Part shown: positions 54,032 to 63,228 of the stretch, in pieces | Position numbering within the stretch: position 1 is the first letter of the stretch | How the letters are laid out: each line of letters opens with the position of its first letter | Assembly (NCBI GenBank): GCA_002423895.1 | Contig: DIOL01000035.1 | Location: 6,328 to 70,327, forward strand | Length of the DNA stretch: 64,000 nucleotides | Reading direction: 5' to 3' | Origin: Bacteroidales bacterium UBA5515 | GTDB lineage: Bacteria; Bacteroidota; Bacteroidia; Bacteroidales; P3 | Translations under genes and position numbers: made by a program | The notes under the pieces: generated by a model | The model's database searches: none | What the model was told of the DNA's origin: nothing | What the model saw: only the letters and a program-made list of their open reading frames with translations

Positions 54032-55756
54032 TTAATAGTCTAAATCTACATCAAAGTCGGCTCTTAATTTCAATAAAGCAGGTTGTTTTTTAGCAAGAAA
54101 ATTAAATTTATCAACTGGACGATAAAGTTTTTCCTTAACCTCATCTTGAACTATTTTTATTTTAAAACGAAAACTTGAACAATTGGTCGTTTTCCTGATT
54201 ATTCTGACAATTTCATGTCTTCCTGCTTCAAATTCTTTTTCCTGCATAGAGTTAAGAAAGGTTATTGTTGTAGAGTTATCATTATTGTTTTCTATTTCAC
54301 AATTGGTAAGAATAAAGTATAAATTAGGCTTAGAGTCTTTAATTGCATCGGCATATTCGTTAAGTTTCTCCATAAACAAATTCCAATCCAAAGCAATTGA
54401 GGCAGGATTAAGTTTTGCCTTTTCCTCATCATCAGCCTTTATAGTGTTTTCAATATTTGCATTTATAGAAAAAGAACTTGTTTTAGGAAGATTAATCTTA
54501 ATGGCAGGCGAGCTTTTCTTTTCTTTTTCTACGGGTTGCTCTTTAGGAGTTTCTTCTAACTTTGGAGTTTGGGGTTGCTGGACTCCAACTTCTTTATCCT
54601 CGTTGTTGCTTTGTTTGGTTTCATCTAAGCTTTGCCTGGGAAGCGATGCTTTAGGTTTCAACTTATTCATTATGTTGGCCATCTTCAAAAGAGCCAACTC
54701 AACGCAAAGACGTCTGTTTGAAGCATTGCGATATTCAATTGCACAAGTGTTTGCAAAGTCTAATGCTCGAAGAATAAAGGTTACTGGACACTCTGCAGCT
54801 TGAGAAATGTATTTTTGTTGAACGCTATTGCTTGTTTGCATTAAAACAATTGTTGAAGGATCCTTACTGACTAATAAATTTCTTAAGTGAGAAGAAAGTC
54901 CATTGATGAAATGAGAGCCTTCAAATCCTTTTTCCAAAACTTCATTGAATAACAATAGAGTATTTTGTAAATCTGTCTTTAAAAGATTATCAACAAAACG
55001 GAAATAATAGTCATAATCCAAAATATTTAAGTTCTCAATAATATTGGAATAGGTAAGATTTCCATTTGTGAAAGAAACCAACTGGTCAAACATAGAAAGT
55101 GCATCACGTAAACCACCATCAGATTTTTCAGCAATAATATGTAAAGCTTCAATATCTGCTTTAACGTTTTCTTTCTTTGCAATATATTCTAAATGTTGAA
55201 CAATGTCTTTGTTTTCAATTCTATGAAAGTCGAAAATTTGACAACGGGAAAGAATTGTAGGAATAATCTTATGCTTTTCTGTTGTAGCAAGTATAAACTT
55301 TGCATAAGCAGGTGGTTCTTCCAGTGTTTTCAAGAATGCATTGAAAGCTGCAAGTGAAAGCATATGAACCTCATCAATTATATATACCTTGTATTTTCCT
55401 CCTTGTGGTGGAATGCGAACCTGTTCAACCAAAGCACGAATATCTTCAACAGAATTATTTGAAGCAGCATCAAGCTCAACTATATTAAATGCAGAATTTT
55501 CATTAAAAGACAGACAGTTTTCACACTCATTACATGCCTCCATCTCATCTGTTCTGTTTGTGCAGTTGATGGTTTTAGCCAAAATTCTTGCACAAGTTGT
55601 TTTACCAACTCCTCTTGGACCACAAAATAAAAAGGCTTGGGCAAGTTGGTTTGTGTTAATTGCATTTTGAAGTGTTGTTGTAATGTGTGATTGCCCTACA
55701 ACACTTTTAAAATTGGCAGGACGATACTTACGAGCTGAAACTATATAATTTTCCAT
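54032..55756 (-). CDS. dnaX: DNA polymerase III subunit gamma/tau
   Basis: 574 residues. N-terminal clamp-loader AAA+ module: MENYIVSARKYRPANF, Walker A GPRGVGKT (46-53), zinc cysteines C65, C75, C78 and C81, VYIIDEVHMLS Walker B and the LSRCQIF sensor. From about 365 there is a low-complexity linker rich in E, K and P, then a C-terminal tau-like domain. I start at ATG 55756 (MENYIVSARKYRP) because the longer frame starts with TTG. A TATTTTTG box lies at 55792-55799. Confidence 0.96.
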   Translation of the reverse strand: MENYIVSARKYRPANFKSVVGQSHITTTLQNAINTNQLAQAFLFCGPRGVGKTTCARILAKTINCTNRTDEMEACNECENCLSFNENSAFNIVELDAASNNSVEDIRALVEQVRIPPQGGKYKVYIIDEVHMLSLAAFNAFLKTLEEPPAYAKFILATTEKHKIIPTILSRCQIFDFHRIENKDIVQHLEYIAKKENVKADIEALHIIAEKSDGGLRDALSMFDQLVSFTNGNLTYSNIIENLNILDYDYYFRFVDNLLKTDLQNTLLLFNEVLEKGFEGSHFINGLSSHLRNLLVSKDPSTIVLMQTSNSVQQKYISQAAECPVTFILRALDFANTCAIEYRNASNRRLCVELALLKMANIMNKLKPKASLPRQSLDETKQSNNEDKEVGVQQPQTPKLEETPKEQPVEKEKKSSPAIKINLPKTSSFSINANIENTIKADDEEKAKLNPASIALDWNLFMEKLNEYADAIKDSKPNLYFILTNCEIENNNDNSTTITFLNSMQEKEFEAGRHEIVRIIRKTTNCSSFRFKIKIVQDEVKEKLYRPVDKFNFLAKKQPALLKLRADFDVDLDY

Positions 55757-55791
55757 ATAAAATATTATCAATAATCTTTGTCAAAAATACG

Positions 55792-55799
55792 AAAACCCT
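55792..55799 (-). promoter_or_regulatory. -7 box of dnaX
   Basis: TATTTTTG on the minus strand, 36 bases before the ATG. Confidence 0.45.
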
Positions 55800-55821
55800 T
55801 TTAAAGAATAAAAATATTAGA

Positions 55822-56100
55822 CTATTTTTCTATTATTGCATTGTTTTCTATTCCGTTATTTTTAATGCATGCTTCCTGACATTCACCACATCCAACGCAA
55901 CGATTTGTTCTTATTCTTGCAACATAAAAAGTGTCTGGTCCATCAATATAATTAATTTCTCTAACTATCATATTATTTGGACATTCTTTATAACACTTTC
56001 CACAATCATTACACTTGTTTTTATTTACTATATATTCATTTGTCAGTTCACAACTACAAAACAAAATAATTATGGAAAAAAGAAATGCTATTTTCTTCAT
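55822..56100 (-). CDS. Predicted lipid-anchored 2[4Fe-4S] ferredoxin
   Basis: 92 residues from ATG 56100. The first 17 residues, MKKIAFLFSIIILFCSC, form a lipoprotein-type signal with the modified cysteine at C17. Two complete cluster motifs follow: C30-x2-C33-x2-C36-x3-C40-P and C68-x2-C71-x2-C74-x3-C78. Ferredoxins with such motifs carry electrons in the cytoplasm; a Sec-type lipoprotein signal on one is unusual, because clusters are normally inserted inside the cell and such proteins are exported by Tat, for which no twin-arginine is seen. The gene is divergent from a DUF2271 operon, which may be functionally related. A TATTTTTG box is at 56120-56127. Confidence 0.75.
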   Translation of the reverse strand: MKKIAFLFSIIILFCSCELTNEYIVNKNKCNDCGKCYKECPNNMIVREINYIDGPDTFYVARIRTNRCVGCGECQEACIKNNGIENNAIIEK

Positions 56101-56119
56101 ACTGTTTTTAAATTTAGGG

Positions 56120-56180
56120 CAAAAATACATTTTTTTATTAATATCATCGGTACAGACAATTATAATTATTTCTATATTTG
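56120..56180. promoter_or_regulatory. Divergent promoters, ferredoxin / DUF2271 operon
   Basis: TATTTTTG on the minus strand at 56120-56127 and TATATTTG on the plus strand at 56173-56180. Each lies about 20-40 bases from its gene. Confidence 0.5.
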
Positions 56181-56218
56181 CGCCTTCATAATGTAAATAA
56201 TTAATAATAATATTTAAA

Positions 56219-57007
56219 ATGAATTTATTTAGACACGCTTTGCTATCTCTATTTTGTATAGCTTTTGTATTACCGTCCTTAGCTCAAACTACAGGAACTT
56301 TATCAATTTCTGTAACTACAGTTACTCATAATGGACAATATAGACCAAAACATATTTTAGCAATTTGGATTGAAGATGCTTCAACAAATGCTTTTGTGAA
56401 AACTCGTCTTTTACGTTCTCAAAATACTTCATATAGAAAGTATTTGACCAAGTTTAAAACTGCAACTGGCAGTTCTTATAATGTTGTTGATGCTCAAACA
56501 GGAGCAACTTATTCTTCGCATAGCACAAGAACAGCTACTTGGGATGGAAAAGATATTAATGGTAATATTGTACCTGATGGTAATTATAAAGTATGTATTG
56601 AATTTACTGAAAGTAATGGTACAGGTCCTTATGTATTTTACACCTTTAATAAATCAAATCAAGCTGTTACTTTAACTCCTGATAATACTGCAAATTTTCA
56701 AGATATAAATATTACTTGGACTCCGTCAACGGCTTCCATAAATAATATTTCAAATGGGAAAGAAAGTTTTAGTGTATATCCAAATCCTGTGAAAAAATCA
56801 GCTCTTATAAATCTTCTTCCTGATTCAAGGAATATTTATGTGGTTGATGTTAATGGAAAGATTGTTGATAGAATAAATAAACCTAACAGTTTATTGAAAA
56901 ATCAAGTGTTTTGGACTCCAAAAACGGATTTGAAGAATGGCGTTTATTTTATTGTGGTAGAAAATGATTTTATCAAACAGACAAAGAAAATAGTTTTACA
57001 AAGATAA
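56219..57007 (+). CDS. Secreted DUF2271 protein with T9SS type A sorting domain
   Basis: 262 residues. A signal peptide (FCIAFVLPSLAQ) is followed by a DUF2271 domain (about 24-170, with LSISVTTVTHNGQYRPKHIL, AIWIEDAS and RTATWDGKDINGNIVPDGNY), then a C-terminal sorting domain (SVYPNPVKKSALINL, VFWTPKTDLKNGVYFIVVEN, KKIVLQR). The DUF2271 domain occurs with flavin and iron-sulfur redox proteins of the envelope. First gene of a three-gene operon with a lipoprotein and an outer-membrane barrel. Confidence 0.8.
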   Translation: MNLFRHALLSLFCIAFVLPSLAQTTGTLSISVTTVTHNGQYRPKHILAIWIEDASTNAFVKTRLLRSQNTSYRKYLTKFKTATGSSYNVVDAQTGATYSSHSTRTATWDGKDINGNIVPDGNYKVCIEFTESNGTGPYVFYTFNKSNQAVTLTPDNTANFQDINITWTPSTASINNISNGKESFSVYPNPVKKSALINLLPDSRNIYVVDVNGKIVDRINKPNSLLKNQVFWTPKTDLKNGVYFIVVENDFIKQTKKIVLQR

Positions 57008-57017
57008 TTTATCAGAT

Positions 57018-57401
57018 ATGAAAAAAGGAATTTTATCATTAGCATTAATGATGCTAATTGCTTTTGCAGGTTTTTCCTGCAATGTTAAGTTTTTGGTTAA
57101 TGGTCAAGAAAATATTGACAAAAATGCAATTTATAAAGTTGGAGAAGAAATTAAGATAACCATTTTAGTTGATTTTATACATCAACCATGTCAAATAGCA
57201 ATGGATGAAACTAAATTAAAACTTGATGGTTTGGAAATTGTAAAAAAAGGAGAGTGGATAAAGAGTGAAGGAACTAATGGTTACTATTTAGAAATGGTTG
57301 TGAAAATAAAACCAGACTATCCTAAAGAAGGAAAACTAACTTTAACAAGAACTTGTACAAATGAAGGTGGTTTTGGTATGTTAAAGTTTAAACATAACTA
57401 A
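57018..57401 (+). CDS. Small lipoprotein, unknown
   Basis: 127 residues. MKKGILSLALMMLIAFAGFSCNVKFLVNG is a lipoprotein signal with lipobox GFSC (C21). The mature part is a compact, lysine-rich beta domain (GEEIKITILVDFIHQP, GKLTLTRTC). Its gene lies 10 bases after the DUF2271 gene and 6 bases before the barrel gene. Confidence 0.7.
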   Translation: MKKGILSLALMMLIAFAGFSCNVKFLVNGQENIDKNAIYKVGEEIKITILVDFIHQPCQIAMDETKLKLDGLEIVKKGEWIKSEGTNGYYLEMVVKIKPDYPKEGKLTLTRTCTNEGGFGMLKFKHN

Positions 57402-57407
57402 TCTTAT

Positions 57408-58643
57408 ATGAGAAAAACACTTTTAGGATTTCTATTATTATTTATTCCTTTCTTTTCTAATGCACAATGGAACTGCCCAAGCAAGTTAGGCAGTTTTACA
57501 AGACCTATTCCTTTTACTCCAATAAAAGGAGGAATTGAGCTAACGGGTTCTGGAGGAATTATTGACGATAACTATTTTGGTTTCTTTGCTGGATATGCTG
57601 CATTAGAATATACAAAAAATCAACATACTTTTTATGCTGAAGGAGGAATTAAAGCATGGGCAAGATATGATGATGGCTTAAACCAAACTTATGATAATAC
57701 CTATGGAGGATTTCGTGAAGCCTACTATCAGTTTCTTAATAAGAAAACAAGTTTGCGTTTAGGTATTCAAACAATTAGATTAGACGATCATTATTTGGTT
57801 AATGATAGAGCTGCTGGAGTTAATTTTGGCTTTGATTATAAGAAACTTTCTTTTCAATTTGCTGGAGGTTCTGTAATGAAACATTTCTCAAGAAATGGTT
57901 TGTTTTGTAATGTGGGATATGTTTATGATATTCTTCATCGTGATAGAGGTTTAATGGGAAATAGATTATTAGAAACAAATTTTGGAGCCTTAACTCTTTC
58001 TTATAATAACAAAGGGATTGAAAGAGGACTTAATAAAGTTGGATTAGCTATTTATGATGAATTCGGTACAAGGATAGATACTAATGTGTTTATGACAGGG
58101 CTGTATGCAACTTTAACTCTACCTTTTGATATAGAATTAACTCCTGAAGTCTTATATCAAAATTCTCTTTCTAATGATGCGATTTTATATTCATTAGGAC
58201 TTAGAAAGATGTTTGTTTTGGAAAATTCTCAGCGTTTTGAGCTTCAAGCAAGAGCTTTGGAAAGTACTCAATTGGACAAAGGAGCAATGATTAAGAACTC
58301 TTTCAGTAATCTTTTTCTTGGAGATGTGATACGCCTTGAAGCAAAAGACTTACCTCTTTATCAAGCATCTTTAAGATATAGTATTCCAAAACATAGTCTT
58401 CATTTTAAGATACAATATACTTCTGAGTTTGACTCAAATGGATTGTCAGAAATTGATCTTTCAATAGGGAAGAGAATTCTTAAGCAAGTTCAATTATCTG
58501 CAATTGGAGGATATATTAAAAGTCCAACATTGGAACATAAAGATGCATTTTTAGCAAGAATTGAAGCAAGAGTTTATCTGTTTTCTCCACAAATAAAGGA
58601 TAAAAATGAATTAATTAATAAAATAAAAGCCTTTCATTTTTAA
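57408..58643 (+). CDS. Outer-membrane beta-barrel, unknown
   Basis: 411 residues with signal peptide (LLGFLLLFIPFFSNAQ). The mature protein alternates amphipathic strands (HTFYAEGGIKAWARYDD, TSLRLGIQTIRLDDHYL, LSFQFAGGSVMKHFS) and ends in phenylalanine (KAFHF), as for BamA-inserted proteins. A DUF6029-like barrel is possible. It probably sits in the outer membrane above the lipoprotein and DUF2271 protein of the same operon. Its stop lies inside the stem-loop terminator. Confidence 0.7.
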   Translation: MRKTLLGFLLLFIPFFSNAQWNCPSKLGSFTRPIPFTPIKGGIELTGSGGIIDDNYFGFFAGYAALEYTKNQHTFYAEGGIKAWARYDDGLNQTYDNTYGGFREAYYQFLNKKTSLRLGIQTIRLDDHYLVNDRAAGVNFGFDYKKLSFQFAGGSVMKHFSRNGLFCNVGYVYDILHRDRGLMGNRLLETNFGALTLSYNNKGIERGLNKVGLAIYDEFGTRIDTNVFMTGLYATLTLPFDIELTPEVLYQNSLSNDAILYSLGLRKMFVLENSQRFELQARALESTQLDKGAMIKNSFSNLFLGDVIRLEAKDLPLYQASLRYSIPKHSLHFKIQYTSEFDSNGLSEIDLSIGKRILKQVQLSAIGGYIKSPTLEHKDAFLARIEARVYLFSPQIKDKNELINKIKAFHF

Positions 58644-58656
58644 GAGAAAGGCTTTT
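58625..58656. terminator. Bidirectional terminator between the barrel gene and rpoD
   Basis: AAAAGCCTTTC and GAAAGGCTTTT form an 11-base stem with T runs on both strands. It overlaps the end of the barrel gene and serves the convergent sigma-factor gene too. Confidence 0.85.
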
Positions 58657-58687
58657 ACTAATTTATTAATTTAAAAATAATAATCTT

Positions 58688-59548
58688 CTATAGATAAGAT
58701 TGAAGTTGTTCGGTTTTGGCTGTTTGTTTTAGTCTTTTAAGTGCTTTGTCTCTAATTTGACGAACTCTTTCACGAGTAATGTTTATATGGTTTGCAATTT
58801 CGTCTAATGTATATCCATGAGTTTGTCCAATTCCATAGAATAGAGTTATTATATCTCTTTCTCTTTTGTTAAGAACAGATAAAGTACGTTGGATTTCTGT
58901 TGAAAGACTTTCCTGCATAACTGTTCCATCAGTTCCTTTTGCATTATCATCAACATAAACATCAATCAAACTTACATCTTCATCTCCAACCAATGGAGCA
59001 TCCATTGAAACTGCTCTCATTGAAATTGAAAGAACATCATTAAGCTTATCTCTTGAAGTGTCTAATATTTCAGATAGTTCTTCAATTGTTGGATTCCTTT
59101 CCAAATATTGTTCTAAACGAGATGATTCTTTTTTAATCTTGCCTAATGCTCCAACTTGATTCAGAGGCAAACGAACAATTCTGCTTTGTTCTGCAAGAGC
59201 TTGAAGAATTGCTTGTCGAATCCACCAAACAGCATAAGAAATAAATTTAAAACCTCTTGTTTCATCAAAACGTTTTGCTGCTTTAATTAAACCAAGATTC
59301 CCTTCATTAATTAAATCGGGTAAACTTAATCCTTGATTTTGGTATTGTTTTGCAACAGAGATAACAAAACGAAGATTGGCTTTAACAAGTTTGTCAAGAG
59401 CTTCCTGATCTCCATTTCTAATTCTTTGAGCCAATAAAACTTCTTCTTCGGCAGAAACCATTTCTTCTCTACCAACATCTTGAAGAAATTTATCCAATGA
59501 CCCAATTTCTCTATTTGTAATCGATTTAGCAATTTTTAATTGTCTCAT
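58688..59548 (-). CDS. rpoD: Primary RNA polymerase sigma factor, Bacteroidota type
   Basis: 286 residues. Order: region 1.2 (SLDKFLQDVGREEMVSAEEE), region 2 (NLRFVISVAKQYQNQGL, then GLIKAAKRFDETRGFKFISYAVWWIRQAI with the -10 recognition WWIRQ), region 3 and region 4 (LDEIANHINITRERVRQIRDKALKRL). It lacks the long region 1.1 of E. coli sigma-70, as usual in Bacteroidota. It reads the TTTG/TAnnTTTG promoters seen throughout this window. A TACCTTTG box is upstream at 59605-59612. Confidence 0.95.
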   Translation of the reverse strand: MRQLKIAKSITNREIGSLDKFLQDVGREEMVSAEEEVLLAQRIRNGDQEALDKLVKANLRFVISVAKQYQNQGLSLPDLINEGNLGLIKAAKRFDETRGFKFISYAVWWIRQAILQALAEQSRIVRLPLNQVGALGKIKKESSRLEQYLERNPTIEELSEILDTSRDKLNDVLSISMRAVSMDAPLVGDEDVSLIDVYVDDNAKGTDGTVMQESLSTEIQRTLSVLNKRERDIITLFYGIGQTHGYTLDEIANHINITRERVRQIRDKALKRLKQTAKTEQLQSYL

Positions 59549-59604
59549 AAATCCGATATTTAAAACAGTATCTTTCTGTTAAAAAGACACTTTTATGTAC
59601 CTTG

Positions 59605-59612
59605 CAAAGGTA
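59605..59612 (-). promoter_or_regulatory. -7 box of rpoD
   Basis: TACCTTTG on the minus strand, 56 bases before the ATG; the -33 element is unclear. Confidence 0.45.
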
Positions 59613-59679
59613 AATCGTAAATACTCAAAATTTAAGCTACTATTAAAAAAGTTATTAACGAGTTTTCAACAATATGAGA

Positions 59680-61053
59680 TTAAAGGACTAACATAAAATA
59701 GTAAGTTCTAAAATCATTTGGATAGAACCCTTCAATGATTACTTTTCCTTTCCTTGAATTTAGTGCTTTAATATCATCCTTTGTTATATTTGGATTTCTG
59801 TCAAGGCTTGTGATAACAAAACCTTTTTTTATTCCCAATCGAGCAAAAGGAGAGTTGTTTGTCTTTTCTAAAACAAAACCATTGGTTATTTGATAATCTT
59901 TTTTCTCTTTTGCAGTTAATTCTCTAATTTGACTGTTGAGAGTTGTGAATATATTTTTTTCTTCAGGTTTAACAATTGATGTATTGCCCATTTCATTTAA
60001 AAGTAGGCATTCAGCTTCCTTTACAGAATTATCTCTTTCAAATTTAATTGTAAGTTTATCTCCAGGTGAGCTTTGAGAAAGAATTTCATTAAGTTCAGAA
60101 TTGTAATTAATTTCTTTGTTATTAACTTGAACTATAATATCTCCTTCTTTAAGTCCAGCTTTTTGTGCTGCGCCATTTTCATTAATTGAAGCAATGTAAA
60201 GTCCTTTCACTTTTTTAATTCCTTTGTTTTCTGCCAATCGAGAATCAACTTCAGCAATATTTACTCCTAAATAAGCTATTTGAGTAGTACCAAATTTTAT
60301 AATATCATTAGTTATTTTCTTTACAATATTAGAAGGAATTGCAAATGAATAACCTGAATAGGAGCCAGTGTTTGAAGCAATGGCAGTGTTTATTCCAATT
60401 AGTTTGCCATCCAAATCAACCAAAGCACCTCCACTGTTGCCAGGATTTACAGCAGCATCAGTTTGGATAAAAGATTTCAATGGATTTTCATTCATCTTAT
60501 TTCCCAAAATATTCAGGTCACGAGCCTTTGCACTTATTATTCCAGCAGTAACTGTTGAAGTAAGATTAAAAGGATTACCTACTGCCAAAACCCATTGCCC
60601 TATTTTGGTTTTATCAGAATCTCCAAACTCAATTGTTGGCAAATCATTTGCTTCAATCTTTATTACAGCCAAATCAGCAGAAGGATCATTTCCTACGATA
60701 ACTGCTTTATACCTTCTTTTATCATTCAGAATAACTTGAATACTGTCAGCATCTTGAACAACGTGATTATTTGTAATAATATATCCATCACTTGAAAGAA
60801 TAACTCCAGAACCAGAAGTTTGATAAGTACGTGATCGTTGTTGAGGAATTATAAAACCAAAGAAGTCATCATAGAAATTTGTCTGTTGAGCATATTCGCA
60901 TTGAATGTGAACAACAGAATGAACTGTATGTTCGGCAGCTTGAGTGAAATCAATTGGGAAATTTGTTGTTGTATTGTTTTGTGATACTGCAAAATTGAAC
61001 AACAAAAAAGTAGAAATAAATAATGGAATTGTTTTTAGAATTAATGTTTTCAT
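59680..61053 (-). CDS. Periplasmic serine protease, DegP/HtrA family
   Basis: 457 residues. A signal peptide (STFLLFNFAVSQ) is followed by a trypsin-like domain with catalytic H97 (TNNHVV), D127 (SADLAVIKIE) and S207 (NPGNSGGALVD), then a first PDZ domain at about 265-360 (YLGVNIAEVDS, GAAQKAGLKEGDIIVQVN) and a diverged second PDZ (about 370-457). It degrades or refolds damaged envelope proteins. Confidence 0.93.
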   Translation of the reverse strand: MKTLILKTIPLFISTFLLFNFAVSQNNTTTNFPIDFTQAAEHTVHSVVHIQCEYAQQTNFYDDFFGFIIPQQRSRTYQTSGSGVILSSDGYIITNNHVVQDADSIQVILNDKRRYKAVIVGNDPSADLAVIKIEANDLPTIEFGDSDKTKIGQWVLAVGNPFNLTSTVTAGIISAKARDLNILGNKMNENPLKSFIQTDAAVNPGNSGGALVDLDGKLIGINTAIASNTGSYSGYSFAIPSNIVKKITNDIIKFGTTQIAYLGVNIAEVDSRLAENKGIKKVKGLYIASINENGAAQKAGLKEGDIIVQVNNKEINYNSELNEILSQSSPGDKLTIKFERDNSVKEAECLLLNEMGNTSIVKPEEKNIFTTLNSQIRELTAKEKKDYQITNGFVLEKTNNSPFARLGIKKGFVITSLDRNPNITKDDIKALNSRKGKVIIEGFYPNDFRTYYFMLVL

Positions 61054-61102
61054 GTTCTTTTGTTTTTTAATTGTTCTATTTATTTTTTAGTTATGTAAAT
61101 TA

Positions 61103-61127
61103 AAAGAAGGAGATTAACCCCTTCTTT
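61103..61127 (-). terminator. Terminator after the SRPBCC gene
   Basis: AGAAGG and CCTTCT form a short stem around 9 bases. On the minus strand the run TTTTAATTT follows. It lies about 60 bases after the stop at 61190. Confidence 0.6.
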
Positions 61128-61189
61128 TTTTGTCCGAATAACGTGATAGCAAGAAAAATATTTTATGAAAATATAATCAAATGCTTTTT

Positions 61190-61639
61190 TTACTTTTCGG
61201 CTAAATCCTTAATTAGATTTAATATAGGCATCCAACCTTCTCCATTATTATAGGAGTGTTTGTAACGATTTTCTCCATCAAAAACCGTAGAATAATCTCC
61301 CTGAGAAACCTTTAATAAAGTACCTTTCTCTTCTTTTTTCAATTCATAAGTAACAAAGAGATAGTTTTCAGGTTTGTCTTCCATTGATGAATTTGGGTCA
61401 ATTGTTGTATAAACGAGCTTTTGAGGAGGATTAATTTCAACAATCTTTCCTTTAACAAAAACCATTGTTTGACCTTCATAAGTTCCTTTCCAAAGCAAAT
61501 CACTTCCAACGTTCCAATCAGTAATTGGTTCGCAGTTGAACATATATTGTTTTGTGTATTCAGATTTGGTTAAAACATCCCAAACTTTGTCCAGTGATGC
61601 ATCAATATTTATGCTATTTCTTACATAAAGTTCTCCCAT
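61190..61639 (-). CDS. SRPBCC (AHSA1-like) family protein
   Basis: 149 residues. The START-like fold signature is visible: NSINIDASLDKVWDVLTKSEYTKQYMFN at the start, GSDLLWKGTYEG, IVEINPPQKLVYTT and a C-terminal helix EGWMPILNLIKDLAEK. AHSA1-like SRPBCC proteins bind small hydrophobic ligands or assist Hsp90; the role here is unknown. It lies 26 bases after the peroxiredoxin gene and is probably co-transcribed. Confidence 0.85.
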   Translation of the reverse strand: MGELYVRNSINIDASLDKVWDVLTKSEYTKQYMFNCEPITDWNVGSDLLWKGTYEGQTMVFVKGKIVEINPPQKLVYTTIDPNSSMEDKPENYLFVTYELKKEEKGTLLKVSQGDYSTVFDGENRYKHSYNNGEGWMPILNLIKDLAEK

Positions 61640-61665
61640 AATATCTCTTTATTAGATATAGAAAA

Positions 61666-62130
61666 TTAAATAGCTTTTAAATTAAGTATCTGGAAAGCAT
61701 GTTCCTTTGTCTTTACTTCTTTAGGCGTTATTATGTTTTCAACAATACCTTTTTCATTAATAATAAAGGTTGTTCTAAAAGTTCCCATATACTCTTTCCC
61801 ATATAGTTTCTTTGCTCCATACACTCCAAAGGTTTCAACCAATTTTTTGTCAGTATCTGCAATTAAATTAAATGGAAGATTATTTTTGTTCTTAAACTTA
61901 ATATGCGATTCTTGAGAATCAACACTAACTCCCACAACCTCATAACCTGCCTTTCTCAAATCATCATAATTATCTCTTAAATTACAAGCTTGAGCAGTAC
62001 AGCCAGAAGTATTATCCTTAGGATAGAAGTATAAAGCCAATTTTTTACCCTTAAAATCAGAAAGTTTTATTTCTTCACCATTTTCATTAAGCCCCAAAAC
62101 CTCAGGAGCCTTATCTCCAATATTTATCAT
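61666..62130 (-). CDS. bcp: Thiol peroxidase, PrxQ/Bcp family
   Basis: 154 residues. Peroxidatic C44 and resolving C49 lie in NTSGCTAQACNLRD, the atypical two-cysteine pattern of Bcp/PrxQ; GDKAPEVLGL and YPKDNT are also typical. It reduces hydroperoxides with electrons from thioredoxin. Confidence 0.95.
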   Translation of the reverse strand: MINIGDKAPEVLGLNENGEEIKLSDFKGKKLALYFYPKDNTSGCTAQACNLRDNYDDLRKAGYEVVGVSVDSQESHIKFKNKNNLPFNLIADTDKKLVETFGVYGAKKLYGKEYMGTFRTTFIINEKGIVENIITPKEVKTKEHAFQILNLKAI

Positions 62131-62219
62131 AATTCATTAGTTTTTATATTATAAGCTAATAACGTACTAATTCCTTGAAAATTATTTGCAAGTAGAAAAT
62201 AAGTTAAGTATGATTAGAT

Positions 62220-62253
62220 TTTGAATTATCTTTCCGAAAATAATATAACTTTG
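62220..62253 (+). promoter_or_regulatory. Promoter of the gene at 62298
   Basis: TTTG (62220-62223), a 22-base spacer and TAACTTTG (62246-62253). Confidence 0.55.
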
Positions 62254-62297
62254 CAAAAGATAATTTTAGAGTTAGTATTATTTTAATTTATAAAGTT

Positions 62298-62615
62298 ATG
62301 AAGAAGATAAAAGTCGGTTTATTATTTGGTGTTCTTGCCGGAATTATTGATTTAATTCCAATGATTATTCAAAAATTGCCTTGGGATGCAAACATTTCAG
62401 CATTTACAATGTGGGTAGTGGTAGGGGTATTAATATCCATAGTTGATTTAAAGATAAATTCAATTATTAAAGGAATATTAACAGCATTTTTGGTATTATT
62501 GCCTTGTGCAGTGTTAATAGGATGGCAAGAACCAATCAGTTTAGTGCCTATAGCTTTTATGACAACAATACTTGGAGGATTATCGGGATACTTTATTAAT
62601 AAGTTTACAAAATAG
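62298..62615 (+). CDS. Small membrane protein, unknown
   Basis: 105 residues with four hydrophobic segments (about 7-24, 36-48, 60-75 and 83-100), starting MKKIKVGLLFGVLAGIIDLIPMI. No family recognised; glycine-rich helices suggest a small bundle. The next gene starts 13 bases after its stop, so they are co-transcribed. Confidence 0.7.
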   Translation: MKKIKVGLLFGVLAGIIDLIPMIIQKLPWDANISAFTMWVVVGVLISIVDLKINSIIKGILTAFLVLLPCAVLIGWQEPISLVPIAFMTTILGGLSGYFINKFTK

Positions 62616-62628
62616 ATGTATACAAAAT

Positions 62629-63189
62629 ATGTCCAGTGAATTAAAAAAACATAATACTATTGGCTGTTGTGGAATAGATTGTGGATTATGCCCAATACAT
62701 ATTTCCAAGAGTAATTCATCATGTCCAGGTTGTGGAGCATATGATTTTTATGATAAGCATCCTTCTTGTGGATTACTAACTTGCTGTGCAAAAAATCATA
62801 GATTAGAAACTTGTTCAGAATGTAAAGATTATCCTTGCAAGCGGTTTGATTCAGAAAAAAAAGGTTATGATTCTTTTGTAACACATAAAAAGGTTTTTGC
62901 AAATCAAGAGCAAATTAAATCATTAGGGTTAGATCGATTTCTTTTTGAACAAAAAAAGAGGATTGATATTTTAAATTATTTGATTGAGAATTTTGATAAT
63001 GGTCGTTCAAAAAGTTTCTTTTGTCAAACTTGCACATTATTACCTCAAGAAAGTTTAGATGAAATACGTCAATATTGCAATTTAATTGATAATTCATTAG
63101 CTCTTAAAGATAGAAATAATGCAATTAAGGAATTAATTTATAAAATATCAGAGAGTTTAAATATTGATTTAAAACTAAGAAGAAAATAA
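62629..63189 (+). CDS. DUF3795 cysteine-rich protein
   Basis: 186 residues from ATG 62629. The N-terminal third is cysteine-rich with IGCCGIDCGLCPIH (start of DUF3795), CPGCGAYDF, CGLLTCCAK and CSECKDYPC, suggesting several bound zinc ions or Fe-S clusters. The C-terminal part is helical. I rejected the longer frame from 62572 because it overlaps the preceding gene. The function of this family is unknown; it occurs mostly in anaerobes. Confidence 0.82.
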   Translation: MSSELKKHNTIGCCGIDCGLCPIHISKSNSSCPGCGAYDFYDKHPSCGLLTCCAKNHRLETCSECKDYPCKRFDSEKKGYDSFVTHKKVFANQEQIKSLGLDRFLFEQKKRIDILNYLIENFDNGRSKSFFCQTCTLLPQESLDEIRQYCNLIDNSLALKDRNNAIKELIYKISESLNIDLKLRRK

Positions 63190-63228
63190 TTTAAGTCTTG
63201 TAAATCAATGAAATAACTTTACTCAAAA

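Noticed and set aside
54183..54803. 206-codon plus-strand frame opposite dnaX
   Set aside because: Long, but antisense to the dnaX linker and tau part; its composition mirrors the low-complexity E/K/P region of DnaX.
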